From Haemonchus contortus (taxonomy: Eukaryota > Nematoda > Chromadorea > Rhabditida > Trichostrongylidae), in NCBI GenBank assembly GCA_000469685.2, contig LS997565.1, forward strand, positions 17,635,293-17,699,292: DNA of 64,000 nt, read 5' to 3'. How positions within the stretch are numbered: the stretch's first letter is position 1; every line of letters begins with the position of its first letter. The notes under the pieces were generated by a model. That model saw only the letters and a program-made list of their open reading frames with translations. It did no database searches and was not told the origin of the DNA. Positions 22,010-34,859 of the stretch are shown here, piece after piece. Made by a program: the position numbers and the translations under genes.

Positions 22010-25000
22010 TTATGTTAGGAGTGGAATTAACATTCAGGGTTCGAGCCATCTGTTAGTAATTATCATAAATTGTGTTTATAAATTGTGCGAGGGAAAGAAA
22101 ACTAATCTTTGCTTCTATGCAGTTTTTTCCTTGAGCGACGCGATTTCTCGCAGTAAGCGAGAGAGTGGAGATGCTTTACAACTTCCAGGAGAAGAGCTTG
22201 GCTTTACCACTTGACAAGGAATCAGAAGTCCGGTGGAGTAGTAGATGTAATCTTCATAGGGCTCTAAGAATGAATAGAGGTCTGGTTCGAGACAGAAGGC
22301 TGCTCATAGGTGATACAACTTAATATTGACCATAATTTACAAATTGTCGCGATAAGTCACTCTTCATCATAAGGGTTTCTTACCAGCGAGCGATCAAAGG
22401 CCGAATCAAAGCACACTGTTTCTCAAGTATTCAAGAAGATCTATAGATGTTCACAGGATATACTATATTTCCGATTATGAGCTACGCAAGAGATTCCTAA
22501 CAATACCTATGATCAGTACAAAAGAGCTTTCAAATACATGCACAGTAATATACTGGCAGCAGGGAAACTGTGAAAATGAGATAATCAGAGACTTGCTAAT
22601 AAGTGCTGTGAAGCGAAATCGTCCATTCAACTCTGGAGAGAAATGTATGCTGGAAATAGAGTGTCAGTCTTGTCATGACTGTACGCTAGTCGCATCTGTC
22701 ACAGGGCAGACTGAGCGGAGAAATTCGCGAAACATTGCAGGCAAATAATGGCAGCATCTTCCTAGGGAAGACCTCGTCCAATTTATTGATGACTCTCAGC
22801 AACTCGATTGTTGCAAGCGACATTTCATGCCACAATGCACAACGGATGTTCTCAGATTACCTTCGCTTCTATTTTTACTTTTATACCAGTTTTTGACTTA
22901 TTTTCTCACAGGAATAGGCATTTTAGTGTGCTCTGCAACAACGAGTTTATTACTTTACATTCAATTTTTCATGGAAATAGACGATTATGTAGAGTTTTCT
23001 GGCGGAAGCTTGGTTCTTCCGATTACTACTCGCTGTTGTTTGCGTTTCGCTTATGCTGAAAAGCTGCCTGAGCAAGCTAACTAACCAATGATGTAGTGTT
23101 TCCGTCCTCCCACTCAGAAACCAGAGATTAAAAATGATGAATGCAATTTGGACGACTCGTGCTCAGGTAGAAGTTGAGTAGAGAAATCGGAAAACACTGT
23201 AGAACCACGAAAGTAGCATAGGACCACTTCAAAGATGGGCTGTAGTGAAAAAACTGGGCTGTTCTACGTGAAAGTCGTGAGTAGAATTCCAAGTTCTCTC
23301 GCCTAAAACATTGGCAAATCACTTTTTTTCCAATGCTTGGTGATGGTTGAGGTCATCTAGCTTATCTCTGTAAAGGTCCTTGGTTATGGATTCTCTCGGC
23401 ATCCCCAATATTTTCGCAAAATTCCACTCCAATTCCACTGTTTTCTTGACCAGTTTTGTAGCTATCATACAACGTATGAGCTGAAACCTTCTTTCCCCTA
23501 CCAAAAAGAATTCGGAAAAAATCCGTTTCTGATGGATTCAAGAAAAATCAGAAAAATATCATGATAATTCAGGAGAAGAAGGGAGGTTTTCAGGATAAAT
23601 AGGTTCAAGTTTCGTCACATAAGAGAAAAATCCTACAATTAGATTACAGAGATTTTTAGCAGGAGTATAAGAGGTGTGGCTTCATGTAACAATAAGGAGA
23701 GTATGTGATGAGGAGTTGGCAACCAGGATCTTGCTCACGTGCGGTTCTTTCGAAACCCATTGACTTCTGAAAGTTTCTCGTGCGAACGAGTATGACTAAA
23801 ATCGTCGTCAATTTAAATATCGAAGGCCTTTCAAGGATGTGAAAATTTGTTTTGACTGGAAGACTGATTTGACTGATTTTCGTCTCTACCGTCAATCCGA
23901 AGTTGATATTTAAAAAAAAGGAAAATGGCATGATCATGGCGATGCCCCTGGGTATCTAATTATAAGCTTGAAATATCAGAGAGATCGGGGTAAACGTATA
24001 GCCTACGAAACGAGTTCAAGAATGAAGCCTATGCACAGGCAATGTTTCTGTTATCTCAAAAATCACTGGTACCAAACAGGTAATCCAAACGTATAAGGCT
24101 TGTTCAGCACAACAACTCGATGCCATGACCCATGGGGACCGAGCGAGTTCTTGCTTTTCTCCTGCTCGCTGACGGGCGGCAGTACTTTTTCACGAAATCT
24201 TAATACAAATGGTAGTGATCCCCAAGCGGTTAGCCCTGCCTTCTATGGGGAACTTAAACCTCCCCCTTCACAGCGCGTGCCTGCGCGGGATCGAGTGCAG
24301 CAAGTTCGACGCCACTTTCGGGGAGAAGTACCCACATCCGCTAGCCAGCTGGGGTAGGTACCAATCAAGAACGGAAATGGAAAATTTGCTTTGGAGAAAA
24401 TTGAAAAAAAGATGCACACAACTGATAAATACTCCCTTCACTTGTGTCCAATGCCCAATCATTATGCTGTTTCTTCGTATCGCGGTGTTGAACGTCAAAC
24501 AAAGACGCTTGCCTCTCACGAACTTCCAGCTTGAAAAGTGAGTGGTGCCCAAATGGTAATGGTATAACGGGATTGGCAGGTGTTGGTATCATGTAAGACT
24601 GTTGAGTTGCGTCTATACAGAAGATGACACCGTAGGACCACAGTCTATCTCGGATCATCATTCATTTTTCAGTTGCAGATTGCACTGCGACTCTAGCATA
24701 TTCCGTCTTTGTACTGACAAATGAATCTAACCAGTGAACAGCTTGTATGAACTACGGCGAAATATAGCTGTCAGTAAAGAGTGGAATGTCAACTACAAGA
24801 CCGCTGACCACTGCTCCGTTTGTGACGTCAAAATTGTTTCGCTTGATGAACCCCTTCTGGAAGGATGTACTGTTAGCATCACGAAGAAATTAATTTTTTT
24901 TATACTCAGGCTTTGTTCGGAATATTTAAAGAAAGGGATAGCAAGAGGTGTGCCTGCGCGTTACGCGAGCACTGCAAAAAGTGAATAAAAAAATTTTAGA

Positions 25001-26520
25001 TGAGTCGTCTAAGTTTGCCCAGAAAGATTTGATATAGGGTGTTTTCCGTTATTCTTCCTGCATTTAAAACTCTATTAAGCATATTTTGCTGTATGAGTTC
25101 GAAAAAGGAAGAAGCATTGTGGTCAAGAATCGAGCGTTGATGAAGTATAGGGAGGATAATAACATTTTTGAACCGATGCCGATGACGTTTCCGGGGTTTT
25201 AACGCTGGCATTATAACTTAAGCGATGATTCTCGTTTCAAAAGACCTACTGGTTTTATGAAAGTGTCTACAAACACTGATGAGAAAAGTTCGAATCGTCC
25301 ATGGAAATATTCAATAAGCTCAGATTCGACCATGCGATCCTTCACAGGCTTCTAAAACCGCTTTGAGGTAGACCCCATATCGTTCCCTATTTTTCAATTG
25401 CATCGAGGTTTGCAACGCTCTATTGATGAAGCAAAATCGATCACATAAAATGGAGATAGCGCAAACTGGAAAGAAGTAAGTGTTAGACGGGTATAACTAC
25501 GTTCCATCCTCACGTTCATCGGACACTGGACATCCGACTACTGCTTATTCCGTGGTGCTCAGAGTTCTTAAAAAAAGTAAAAATTTTCAAGACAAGTTCG
25601 AAAGTTGTTCAAATTTGTTTCGATATGAGAAGCAAGGGCTTTCAGGGAAGTTGTTTAGAACGCTTTGAATTTTTTGGATTAATTGACAACTTGTCTCGAG
25701 AGAGTACTGACACTCAGTTGCATTGTGGATTGGTATTATAAAATGTAGTTCTAATGAATGGATTCTGGCATTGTTCAATAACATTTTTGAGTGCGAAATC
25801 CGCTCAAAATGGTATCGACTACTTTGAATGCATGTGAGGCCTTACAGTGAATTGTGGTGGCCAGCCGACGTACACGTCAGTGCTTTCATCCTCCCAGACG
25901 AGTTTGTTACCAATAATCCTGTCCCAGAAAAATGAAATGCTTGAGTGACCCGAACGACTAGTTCTTTACCAAGGTGCTTCTTCAGTGATTTCGGCTTCAC
26001 GTTTCTCGCAGTTTATGTGACCTGGTGAAGGAAGCAATTCCCTTATAAACAGCTCTATGGATTTGAGCGAGAGCTGGCTGGGCATCCCAATGAGGCACTG
26101 GTAGGAGCCAGAAGCTTACTCTCTGATCTTACATAATCTTACCCTCACATATATACCGCGCTCCTACAATTTTTCTTACTAAGCTTCATATCTATGAAGA
26201 AAATCACATCTGAAGAAAAGTTCGTTCTCTTTATTCGTTTGTTTCCATAATTACTCAATTGTAAAATCGATTTGAGGTGCTCACCAACGTCAACTAAAGA
26301 AGGATACGTAGGATTAGAACCTCTTCAGGGTTAAGGCATAGCAAAATTCAAAGTAAAGAAGAAAGGGGATTGCTCTGAGACGAAATGGAAGCTCGTGCTG
26401 GTCCTTCCGAGAACGAAACGTGCTATACACAACCTTGTACCCATATCCCTAGAGCAAGCGGCAAGGGTTTGCCACGGTTACCGTAATCCTTACTATATAT
26501 AATCCACAAGTTTGGTGTGT
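22010..26520. other. Unassigned stretch with scattered exon-like pieces
   Basis: No family was recognised. Exon-like pieces are: 22840-23084 (hydrophobic LLFLLLYQFLTYFLTGI, plus strand); about 24240-24350 (GC-rich, encoding FDATFGEKYPHPLASW before a GTAGGT donor); 24734-24870 (WNVNYKTADHCSVCDVKIV); and two adjacent minus-strand frames at 25356-25215 and 25211-24996. They cannot be joined into a supported gene by eye. Confidence 0.35.
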
Positions 26521-26521
26521 C

Positions 26522-26564
26522 TGTTTGTATGTATGTATCTATGTATGTATGTTTGTTTGTATGT
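26522..26564 (+). repeat. TGTA/TGTT microsatellite
   Basis: Imperfect runs of TATG and TTTG four-base units immediately before the G-rich tandem array. Confidence 0.8.
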
Positions 26565-26599
26565 CACACAATCCGGTTTTACCTGAAAAATCACCTTTA

Positions 26600-28080
26600 G
26601 AGGTCGGGACAAGTTTGGGATGGGTGGAGCCCAAGACAAAATCAATAGAGCACATACCAGCTCTGCGGAGCTCCGCCCACGGGGGGCGGGGCAAGCGCCG
26701 GGATGGGCGGTGCCAACAGTAAAACATCTTATTTTTGCTTCGAAAAAGTCCAGACACCGGGAAAAAATGTTCCAAGGTGGGGATTGGGTCAAGAAACCAG
26801 ACGGTGGAGACCCACGCACTGTGGGCGGAGCTTTCTCAAAATGGGCGGTACTTTTTAGATGTGTTCATAACTCGATTCAATTAAGGCGCAGAGGCCAAGA
26901 AAAAAATAAAAAGAGTGAGCAGGGCCTTCTGCGTGCTGGGCATGCGTAAGCTTAGCGAAGCCCCGCCCACGGTGGGCGGGGCGTGCGTTAAGGTGAAAGC
27001 TACTTTTTAAAAATGAGTGTAACTTCGTTCGGAAACGTTCTGGGATGCGACAAAAGGTAATAAGGTGCAAAAGAACAAATGTGGTCAGGTTCCAGAAGTG
27101 GGCGGGGCTGACACCAAAGTGGGCGGAGCTTAGATCAAAAATTTGTAACTCTTTTCAGAAACGTTTTGGGATGCGGCAAAAAGGTATTAAAGTGCAAAAG
27201 AACAAATGTGGTCAAATCCCAGAAGTGGGCGGGGCCGGCACTAAAGTGGGCGGAGTTGACACTAAAGTGAGTGGGGCTAAAACAAAAATTTATAACTCTT
27301 CTCAGAAACGTTCTGGGATGCGGCAAAAAGGTATTAAGGTGTAAAAGAACAATTGTGGTCAGATGCCACAAGTGGGCGGGGCTGGCACCAAAGTGGGCGG
27401 AGCTTAGATCGAAAATTTATAACTCTTTTCGGAAACGTTCTGGGATGCGGCAAAAAGGTATTAAGGTGCAAAAGAACAAATGTGGTCAGATGCCACAAGT
27501 GGGCGGGGCTGGCACCAAAGTGGGCGGAGCTTAGATCGAAAATTCATAGCTCTATTCAGAAACGTTCTCTGATGCGGCAAAAAGGTAATAAGGTGTAAAA
27601 AGCGGCAAAAAGGTAATAAGGTGTAAAAGAACAAGTGTGGTCAGATGCTACAAGTGGGCGGGGTTGGCACCAAAGTGGGCGGAGCTTAGATCAAAAATTT
27701 ATAACTCTTTTCAGAAACGTTCTGGGATGCGGCAAAAAGGTAACAAGGTGCAAAAGAACAAATGTGGCCAAACCCTCGAAGTGGGCGGGGCTGGCGCCAA
27801 AGTGGGCGGAGCTTAGATCAAAAATTTATAACTCTATTCAGAAACGTTCTGGGATGCGGCAAAAAGGTATTAAGGTGTAAAAGAACAAATGTGGTCAGAT
27901 GCCACAAGTGGGCGGGATTGGCACTAAAGTGGGCTTACATAAAAATTATTGAGCCTCTTCAGATGCGTTTTATAACGAGGGAAAAAGTTGTCTGGAGGTA
28001 ATAAAAGTAATGCGGTTCGAAGTCTGGAGTGGGTGGAGTTTGCAAAGAGAGGGGCAGAGCTAAGATCAAAAATTTATACA
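26600..28080 (+). repeat. 127-bp G-rich tandem repeat array
   Basis: GTGGGCGGGG recurs at 26972, 27098, 27225, 27372, 27499, 27654, 27781 and 27908, a spacing of 126-127 bp with two longer intervals (147 and 155, the latter from a 28-bp duplication). Each unit holds two GTGGGCGG boxes about 24 bp apart, a TTTATAACTCT block, AGAAACGTTCTGGGATGCGG and AAAAGAACAAATGTGG. Degenerate units lie on both sides. The period is not a multiple of three, so overlapping open frames here are repeat artefacts. Confidence 0.9.
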
Positions 28081-28089
28081 TCCGTCCTT

Positions 28090-31000
28090 CACACTAACCC
28101 TGACCACATAGGTGTACAACTAGGGGATACCTCTAAACTCTTTCAAAAATTAGGCTAGAAAATTTCTAAAAGTTTGTATCCATGTTTCCACACACAATAG
28201 TCCCTTCTACCTAGAGCGAATGACTACATTAACTGTAGACCTCATGAAATAAATTCTACAACATCCCCGGCCATACAGGCACATACCCTGTAAAGACGTG
28301 TAAATCGCTACAACTACCGAAAGGGGCCCTCCTTTTAAAGTTAGCGTCCATGGCCACACACAGCCCAAACTACGCAGCATTTCTTCGACCACATGGACTG
28401 CAGAGGTATTTGATTTGTATTCATCGGAGTACTCTTTATGGCCACACACGGCCCCATCTCACTTCCCAAAAAAACGATGGCCGCTACAGAGGTGTCAGGG
28501 AAGAGGCTCAGATGATGAGGTTCTGTAATGAAAATCAGAAGCTCATGTGGTTCCGTCCCTTGGTCGGAGCCCCTAGCGCACGCAATAGCGTGCTTAGCCG
28601 CCTTGTAAGTAAATAACTTATGATTCTGTGCCGAACCGTTTTTAATGGTGGAACCTCTATTGCGCCTGGGTTCCGACAAGTTCGCCGTTTTCAGATGCAT
28701 GGAAGCGTCTCGAGAGGCATTCATTACTTATGGAACAACTACTCAACTTTCAAGGAAGGCGAACTTGCGAGTTACTGCAGTCTCCCAATAAAAACCCGAA
28801 TCTTGAACTTCTCGAATGCGCAAAACAGCAAGTTGAGATAAGAAAATAAAAAAAAATCATTCGACAGGAAGAAGCAAAATGAATATTCTATGAATCACTG
28901 ATCACATCCATGTTCCCTTTTCGAAGAGCTACTTTGGGATAGAGCGAGACCTACTAAGTGTCACACAATTATTCTGATAGCTAGCTTGAGTCTGCTAGTG
29001 TTCGTCTCACACAGCTCGATCGAGATCATCGTGTCCGAGGCCTTGATTATGCTGAACAAATAGAAAACAACGAAAAATCTCTGCAAAATTCATTCTATGT
29101 TACTTTAAAGATCCATCGTTCTTGATACAATGACACCCAAATAATGAGCCTGATTATTGAAAAAAATGAGACTGGGAGAGTAATCCGTACGCTCTCCTTC
29201 CCTATGTGAACATATGTACAACATTAAGTTAGGTCGAATTTGAAGACCCATTTGAAGGTAGAGACAAATGATTCGGGGTACGTTTTATGATAGCTGTCAT
29301 GTCAGCGAAAGGATTGAGCTGACCCAACTAAGCTCCAAAGAAGCTTTCCGAATGTCTGTTTTTCGTAATTTATTCGCAAATCTCAACTGACCCTCTGCAT
29401 CTGGCTGTTTACTGAAGTCAATATATGTATACCTAAATTTCGAAGCTTTGGAACTTTACCCACACGCGTGTATATACAAGCACTGCATGTAAAACGACTT
29501 TAATGATCCTAACCGTTCGGAGTAATGAGCATTGATTCTTCTAGCCACTTCAGTGAACACGATTTCGAAACTTTCATGATCTTGCATTATGTTGATGTGA
29601 TGCTTAAAGGGCTAACATCATCAACAAATGCAGCACAAACCTGACCAAGATTATTTCCAAGAAGCCGGCTCACATTTGAGTAAACAGGGTACATATGTAT
29701 ATTGGGAATATTTCTTGAAGGAATAGCTAGACTTCTAGCCGAAGACCTGCAAAAAATTGAAGAATCTCGGTCCTTCAGTAAAAGCTTTGGGCAGCTGTTT
29801 ATAAGCAAAGAAGGGATCGACAGCGGGCTAGTGCCAATATGGATAGACTAGTTAGTAGACACTAACAGGAACGCTGTAGGATTCCGTTTTTTTGGCTGAG
29901 CATACGGTATTTGAATTGGGTCGGATGTGACCTCTTTCTAATCAGCTAAACCTCTCTCTGCGTGTTTGACTACTATATAAGATGGTGGATTTTTTAATGT
30001 CGAAAATCTTCTTGAATGTGAGGTAGCGACTGCTTGTAACCCGCCAAATTTTACAAATATAGTGTGATCGGTTGAGGTATAGGGCTGCTTCGTCACCCTT
30101 CTCCTTTACCTATTGGAGAAGTGTGACGAATTGAAGATTGGGAAACCAGTTGTCAGAATTACCCCACCTGCCAATCGCTGTGAAACTTATGTTTCAAAAT
30201 GGCTTTCTTCAAGATAGGTGTGAAACCATGGAGCTTTACAGTGCTTTTCGGCATATATTCGTTTTCAGAAAAAAAAATTCTCGCTACCTTCGCTTTTGTA
30301 TGTGCTTTTGTCCGCTGAAGACGTCTACCTTTCAAGATCCATTCGCAAAAGTTTTATCGAAGGACCTTTTGCCAACATACGGCCTTCAACAGATTCTTCA
30401 AATTTATTCCCACTCCAGTTGATCGGAAATTTAAGCAAGCACATGTTCAGCTGAGTCGCCTTATTACTATCACCCTTTTTCTGGAGGCAGTAAATATGAG
30501 TTATTTTCAAAGCTGCAGTCAACGTCAAACATAAAATTCGATTCCTTTTTTTCGCTTTCTTAATTGAGATGACGATGACACCATATTCCTGAATGACTTT
30601 CGAAGCAAGTATACTGGAGTAATCCTTTGAATTCAGTTACTCATTTTGATTCTCAATAAGAATTTAAAGCTCTTCAGGAAGCTTGACGGGCGAGGACGTT
30701 GGTGAGAAAATTATAAAACATGCATATCTGTTTGAGTCAAGCTAGGCATCTGCATTTGACGGCTTTGCAGAATTATGTCGCCAACGTTCGGAGGAATAGT
30801 CCGGAGGGAGTCGGGACTCCTAGCATTCCTGAGTGAATGATAACTGCAGTGAAAGGTGAATGAAAAAATGGTAAATGAAGGTAATAGGTAAATGAAAAAA
30901 CCCGACGAAATGTGGAAAACTTTGCCTGGTTCCCATACAGTGCTAACCAACGATCATCGAGCAGGCGTGGAGCTGTTAGACATTGTTTCTTTCTGTGCTC

Positions 31001-32020
31001 ATGAAACCTGAAGAAACCTGAGAGTTTATCAATACTCAGGCAATGCGGTAGCATCGTTGCTTTTTCATTATATTGAAGTAGTTTTCATGCTTCACTCATT
31101 CCGTGTCAATGATGATTGCTGGTCAGAGGAGATGGAGGTAGTAGGACGATGATAGGAGAACCGTGAATAAAGCGACCACAGGGACCCACCTCTAGAAGGA
31201 AGGCAGCGACAACCATCGGCGAATTTCAGCTTGTGATTGCTTCATATCGGCAGGCTGAAAATTCCGACTTATCACCCAAGCGGCTAATTCGTGATTTATG
31301 TGTGTATCCTTATAACGGCAAGAGACACTGAAGAACGTTTCCTGCAACTTTTATAGATGTGTTTTTCATGTTGTTAAACATTCTTTCCTGAGTTAATAAC
31401 AAGATATCGTGACCGTTTGGGAAAAGTGGACTATTCCCATACTGAAGTTTTCCGAGAGGTTGATTACGGAATTCGCTGGAATCTTCTATCATTTCAGTAC
31501 AATGAAAATTGCTGTCGTACAGAAATACACTGACAAACAATAGTCTCCTCTCCAATCATAAACAAACATAATCAAACGATATAATCATATTATATTGTTA
31601 TTTATTGTTAACAAATTAAGATCAGACAGCTAACAACAGTCTTTCATCTTATCAGACCGTACCAGACTGTTCCGTTCCAGTTGTCGGCAAATAGGAATCC
31701 GACGGGGTTCGCTTTCCGTCCATTCTTCGTTAACAAAAGGCTTCTTGGGGCTCATTCCGTCCGACATCTGTGCAGTTTAAGCTCTAATATTTCTCTCATA
31801 GTATCTGTTACTTGGATGACTCTAAGTGGCATGCTCACAGCTATGTCCCTTCGAGTTCCAATCTTCTCGATTATATGCCGAAGATTGGGCATGAGGTAGC
31901 TTTTGAAAAGCTTTATCTGAATAGCAAGGTGTTCACGAAAACTTTTTCAAACAACATGCACTCCTTGCGAAATTTACTTGAAGAATTTCACTTTCACTGA
32001 AGAAGCTCTAATACTTTGAA
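28090..32020. other. Unassigned stretch
   Basis: No recognised family. At 28500-28610 an open segment ends in a strong CTT|GTAAGT donor, and 83 nt later CGTTTTCAG precedes an open segment (28692-28850), but all frames of the second piece are open so the reading is ambiguous. A possible minus-strand exon at 29641 is listed separately. Confidence 0.35.
29641..29746 (-). CDS. Possible internal exon, unknown protein
   Basis: A 106-nt minus-strand segment lies between a strong acceptor (AATTTTTTGCAG) and a donor (GGTCAG|GTTTGT). One frame is fully open, encoding 35 residues that include NIPNIHMYPVYSNVSRLLG. No partner exon or homologue was recognised, so this is a weak candidate. Confidence 0.25.
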
Positions 32021-32023
32021 GAA

Positions 32024-32105
32024 ATCAGGGTTGCCCAGCAGGACAGTACCCGATGAAGGTGCTACAACACTTCCATCGGGTACTGTCCTGCTGGTCCGTC
32101 CTGAT
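32024..32105. other. Near-perfect hairpin, pre-miRNA-sized
   Basis: A perfect 21-bp stem joins 32035-32055 (CCAGCAGGACAGTACCCGA and on) with 32074-32094 across an 18-nt loop. Outside it, a symmetric 5-nt internal loop is followed by six more pairs (ATCAGG at 32024-32029 with CCTGAT at 32100-32105). Size and shape resemble a microRNA precursor, but a perfect stem also fits a young inverted-repeat insertion. It lies between unassigned sequence and a small predicted gene. Confidence 0.6.
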
Positions 32106-32678
32106 AGGAATGGTTGTTTGCTTGCTAGTTCCTTTGCAAATTTTTATCCAGTTAGAGAAAAAGGATTTGTCTGCCAGTTGACAAACACTAATGGAAGAGT
32201 TTGGAGACACAGTCTATCATAGCAAAACTTGCCAAAATTCCCTATTAGCACGAAATTGTAGCCTCCAAAACAGACACATGAGGCATTGTCGGATCGGAAA
32301 ACGGCAGAGGGTAAGGGTATGAAGCCCTTTATGCACCTACACACTACAGGGACGAATGAAGAAATCCGAAAGAAAGAAATAATGGATGAAAGAAATGAGA
32401 CAAAAAAGGAAGAAATCGCTTCCAATTACCCATTACGCCATCACAATCCCGTGCCCAAAGATAGACCTGTTCTGAGGAGTCGTTTCGAGGCGTTCTATGC
32501 CACCAAAGCTCTGTTCTTAACCGACAAAAGTTTCCGAGAATTGATGCATGCTTGACATGAGCTCCTCACACTTGGTATGGTGATCACTCTATCGCTATCA
32601 CACGGTTAGCTATCATTTTGATGGTTTTTACAATAGAGGTTCAATTAGACTCACAAATACTAACCACGCGGCCGTACA

Positions 32679-33059
32679 ATGGAGGAGTGGATTCCTTTGG
32701 AGCAAATAGACACAGCGAAAGGAGATGAAAGGTAATTTCGACTGTAGAGCCTTTCTCCCGTCCTTTTCGATGCTAAGTATCTAGAAAGAATCTGCTGTAC
32801 AGTTGGACGTACACACCATCTGGCCGATATGCAGTTGATTTCGACTACAAGGTTGGGCCTCGTTGGAAAAGTGCGCATTCTCTTGGAATTAGCACTCAGT
32901 TTCACTTTTCAGGAGATACCCCAACTTGAAGATGAACCAGACACACACCACTTCCTCTTCCGGTTTTTCGTACTAGATATTCTCGAAAAGACCTGGTGTC
33001 CCTATATTGGGAACACTGGACCGTTCAAGGTGGAGTCAATGTTTTCGTTAGAAAAGTAA
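32679..33059 (+). CDS. Predicted small 3-exon gene, unknown function (82 aa)
   Basis: Exons 32679-32731, 32803-32851 and 32913-33059 join in phase through GT-AG introns of 71 and 61 nt (donors AAAG|GTAATT and CAAG|GTTGGG; acceptors TGCTGTACAG and TTCACTTTTCAG). The product begins MEEWIPLEQIDTAKGDE, continues WTYTPSGRYAVDFDYK and then LFRFFVLDILEKTWCPYIG, ending at TAA. No domain was recognised; there is no signal peptide or clear membrane span. The second intron is optional, since reading through is open for 25 codons. It could be part of a larger gene. Support is from splice signals and coding texture only. Confidence 0.42.
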
Positions 33060-33576
33060 AAATTCATCTAACTCGACTTGAGGTTGGGACAGTTGAGCAC
33101 GGACTTCTCTAATTGAAAAAAGTGATTGATTTCGAAAACCAATTACCTCTATATCGTTATACCAATATCGTTTCCAATCACAAAGTAATAGTTAAGCGTG
33201 CGAAAATAGGAGAGCCTTGAGGTCCAACGATATAATGCAAGAGATGTTCGAGGAGTCGTGGATGGGAAGTTCATACAAACACATGCTGTTAGCAGAGCTC
33301 CTTTCTGTTGCGATCTGATTCCTTGTTTCATTAGGACCTTTCAGAATTTCTAGCCTGATTTGTAATACACATGGTGTTTTGGATGATTGTATTAACAATT
33401 TGAATGTGTGTATCGGTTTAGTCGGTTTAGTTACAAGATGAGATGAAAGCTCAACAATATGGAGGGCCAGCGTTAAATTGGGTTAGAAAAATATGTATGT
33501 GTGCGCAACCAAGAAAATTTCTTCTTCATGAAAGCTCATGTATTCATCAGTCATTTTTCGGGGACTTTGGCATGAC

Positions 33577-34857
33577 CTAGCTGAATTCGAGCTGTGGTAT
33601 GGGTTCTTTTGCCTTCAGCGACCTCAGTCTACCATATATGGCTGGGTGGTGAAAGCCTGCCACTGAAGGAGCCCCATGAAAGAAAGTGTGGTCAATCAAA
33701 TCGACAATTTTGGTGGTAAATACTGTGATAGGTACTAATTTTAGCACTCTGGCTACGCACGCCACCGCGAGCATCACATGTTCACACCGCTCAATCTTAC
33801 CTGAGCGATGTTCAAGTTTGCTTACCTCCAACTGGGTCTCGCGTGGGAACTTATTCTTGATAAACTTCATAAGAAACAGCGAGGTATTAGTATTCTCAAA
33901 ACGATTAAGCTGTAAGATGTAGGATTGGACCGGAGATAGAGTGTCTCTTTGTGACGAGGCTGAAGCAGATGAACATGGTAACTGTTCTAATTGATGATGG
34001 AAGAGATTATGCGTGAACTGCGGACGATCGTATCACTTTTCAAGCGCCTGAGTTGCAAGATGGTAATTCTTGGGTTTAGATGGATCAAACCCTTGAACGA
34101 TAAACTGCCTTTAAGAGCGTTAGTGAGATAGATGGACTTACTAGAAAGTGGAAGGTGACCGTTGTCATGGATAGCTGCCTTGAAACGACACCCAAAAATC
34201 GTGATATTGTGTGATATCTCCATCGAAGACTGGTACTTCCAACTTGCGTAGCTGGATTGGCTGTGCGAATGGAGCAGGTGAAGTTGATGACGATAACGCA
34301 GACGAAACTTGATGCTGCTGTTCCTTGCCAACATCCGATGACTGATCTCCTGACGAAATGTAGCGCAAAGGTGAGGTGGAAAGGGTTAAGGCGGCGGTAG
34401 CGTTCGCGATGTTATCGGTAAGCTACGATCGGAGCGAAGTCTCCATGGTTTCATCCATTATGAGTTGCGTATGCAGCGCTGTGATGGTCTCAGGCGCGTC
34501 GGATTCGTGCTTATCGCCTTGCATTTCATTCCAGAATTGATCGACGTCCTCACTGATGGTTGCGCGACCTGTCTGAGTCTGGATGTAAAGTAGAAGTGAC
34601 CCATAACGTTCCTTGAGGATTTCCAGTGCTCTTTCGATTCCGAACTTGGCTACTGATATTGCTCCTCGACGGCGAAGAATGTTTCGCATCTGAACTTTTG
34701 GTGCAGAAGTAGTGTCAAGTTCGGTCGAGTAGGAAGAGTCAAGGCGGAAATGATCTTGGTTAATGTTCCAATAGCCGTAGTACACGGGATTTGTGTCCGC
34801 GTAAGGTAGACATGACGTTAGATGGTACCTTCTAGAATGAGAGGGGCGTACATCCAC
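33577..34857 (-). pseudogene. BEL/Pao LTR-retrotransposon gag remnant
   Basis: Minus-strand reading gives successive gag pieces in different frames: an N-terminal helical part (about 34680-34425, FWNEMQGDKHESDAPETIT), then at about 34250 the DUF1759-like LRKLEVPVFDGDITQYHDFW, SKSIYLTNALKG, a VQGFDPSKPKNYHLATQAL segment near 34080, and KFPRETQLEVSKLEHRSG (33840). The domain packages element RNA in virus-like particles. At least three frameshifts and a stop are present. No protease, reverse transcriptase, integrase or flanking LTR was found, so it is an old gag fragment. Confidence 0.75.
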
Positions 34858-34859
34858 GT

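Noticed and set aside
24110..24360. THGDRA reading resembling a histidine acid phosphatase motif
   Set aside because: The Arg before His and the following Pro are absent, the frame is broken, and no other phosphatase motif follows.
26400..26430. CTTCCGAGAAC resembling the start of U6 snRNA
   Set aside because: The downstream conserved U6 sequence is absent.
27045..28001. Many overlapping plus-strand frames of 79-99 codons with similar sequences
   Set aside because: They are the 127-bp tandem unit read in successive frames; the period is not divisible by three, so this is a repeat artefact.
28500..28850. Two-exon candidate with a GTAAGT donor and TTTTCAG acceptor
   Set aside because: All three frames of the second piece and the opposite strand are open, so no reading is favoured; no homologue was recognised.
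34423..34857. 144-codon frame considered as a host gene
   Set aside because: It runs into DUF1759-like gag motifs in neighbouring frames and is better explained as a BEL/Pao gag remnant.
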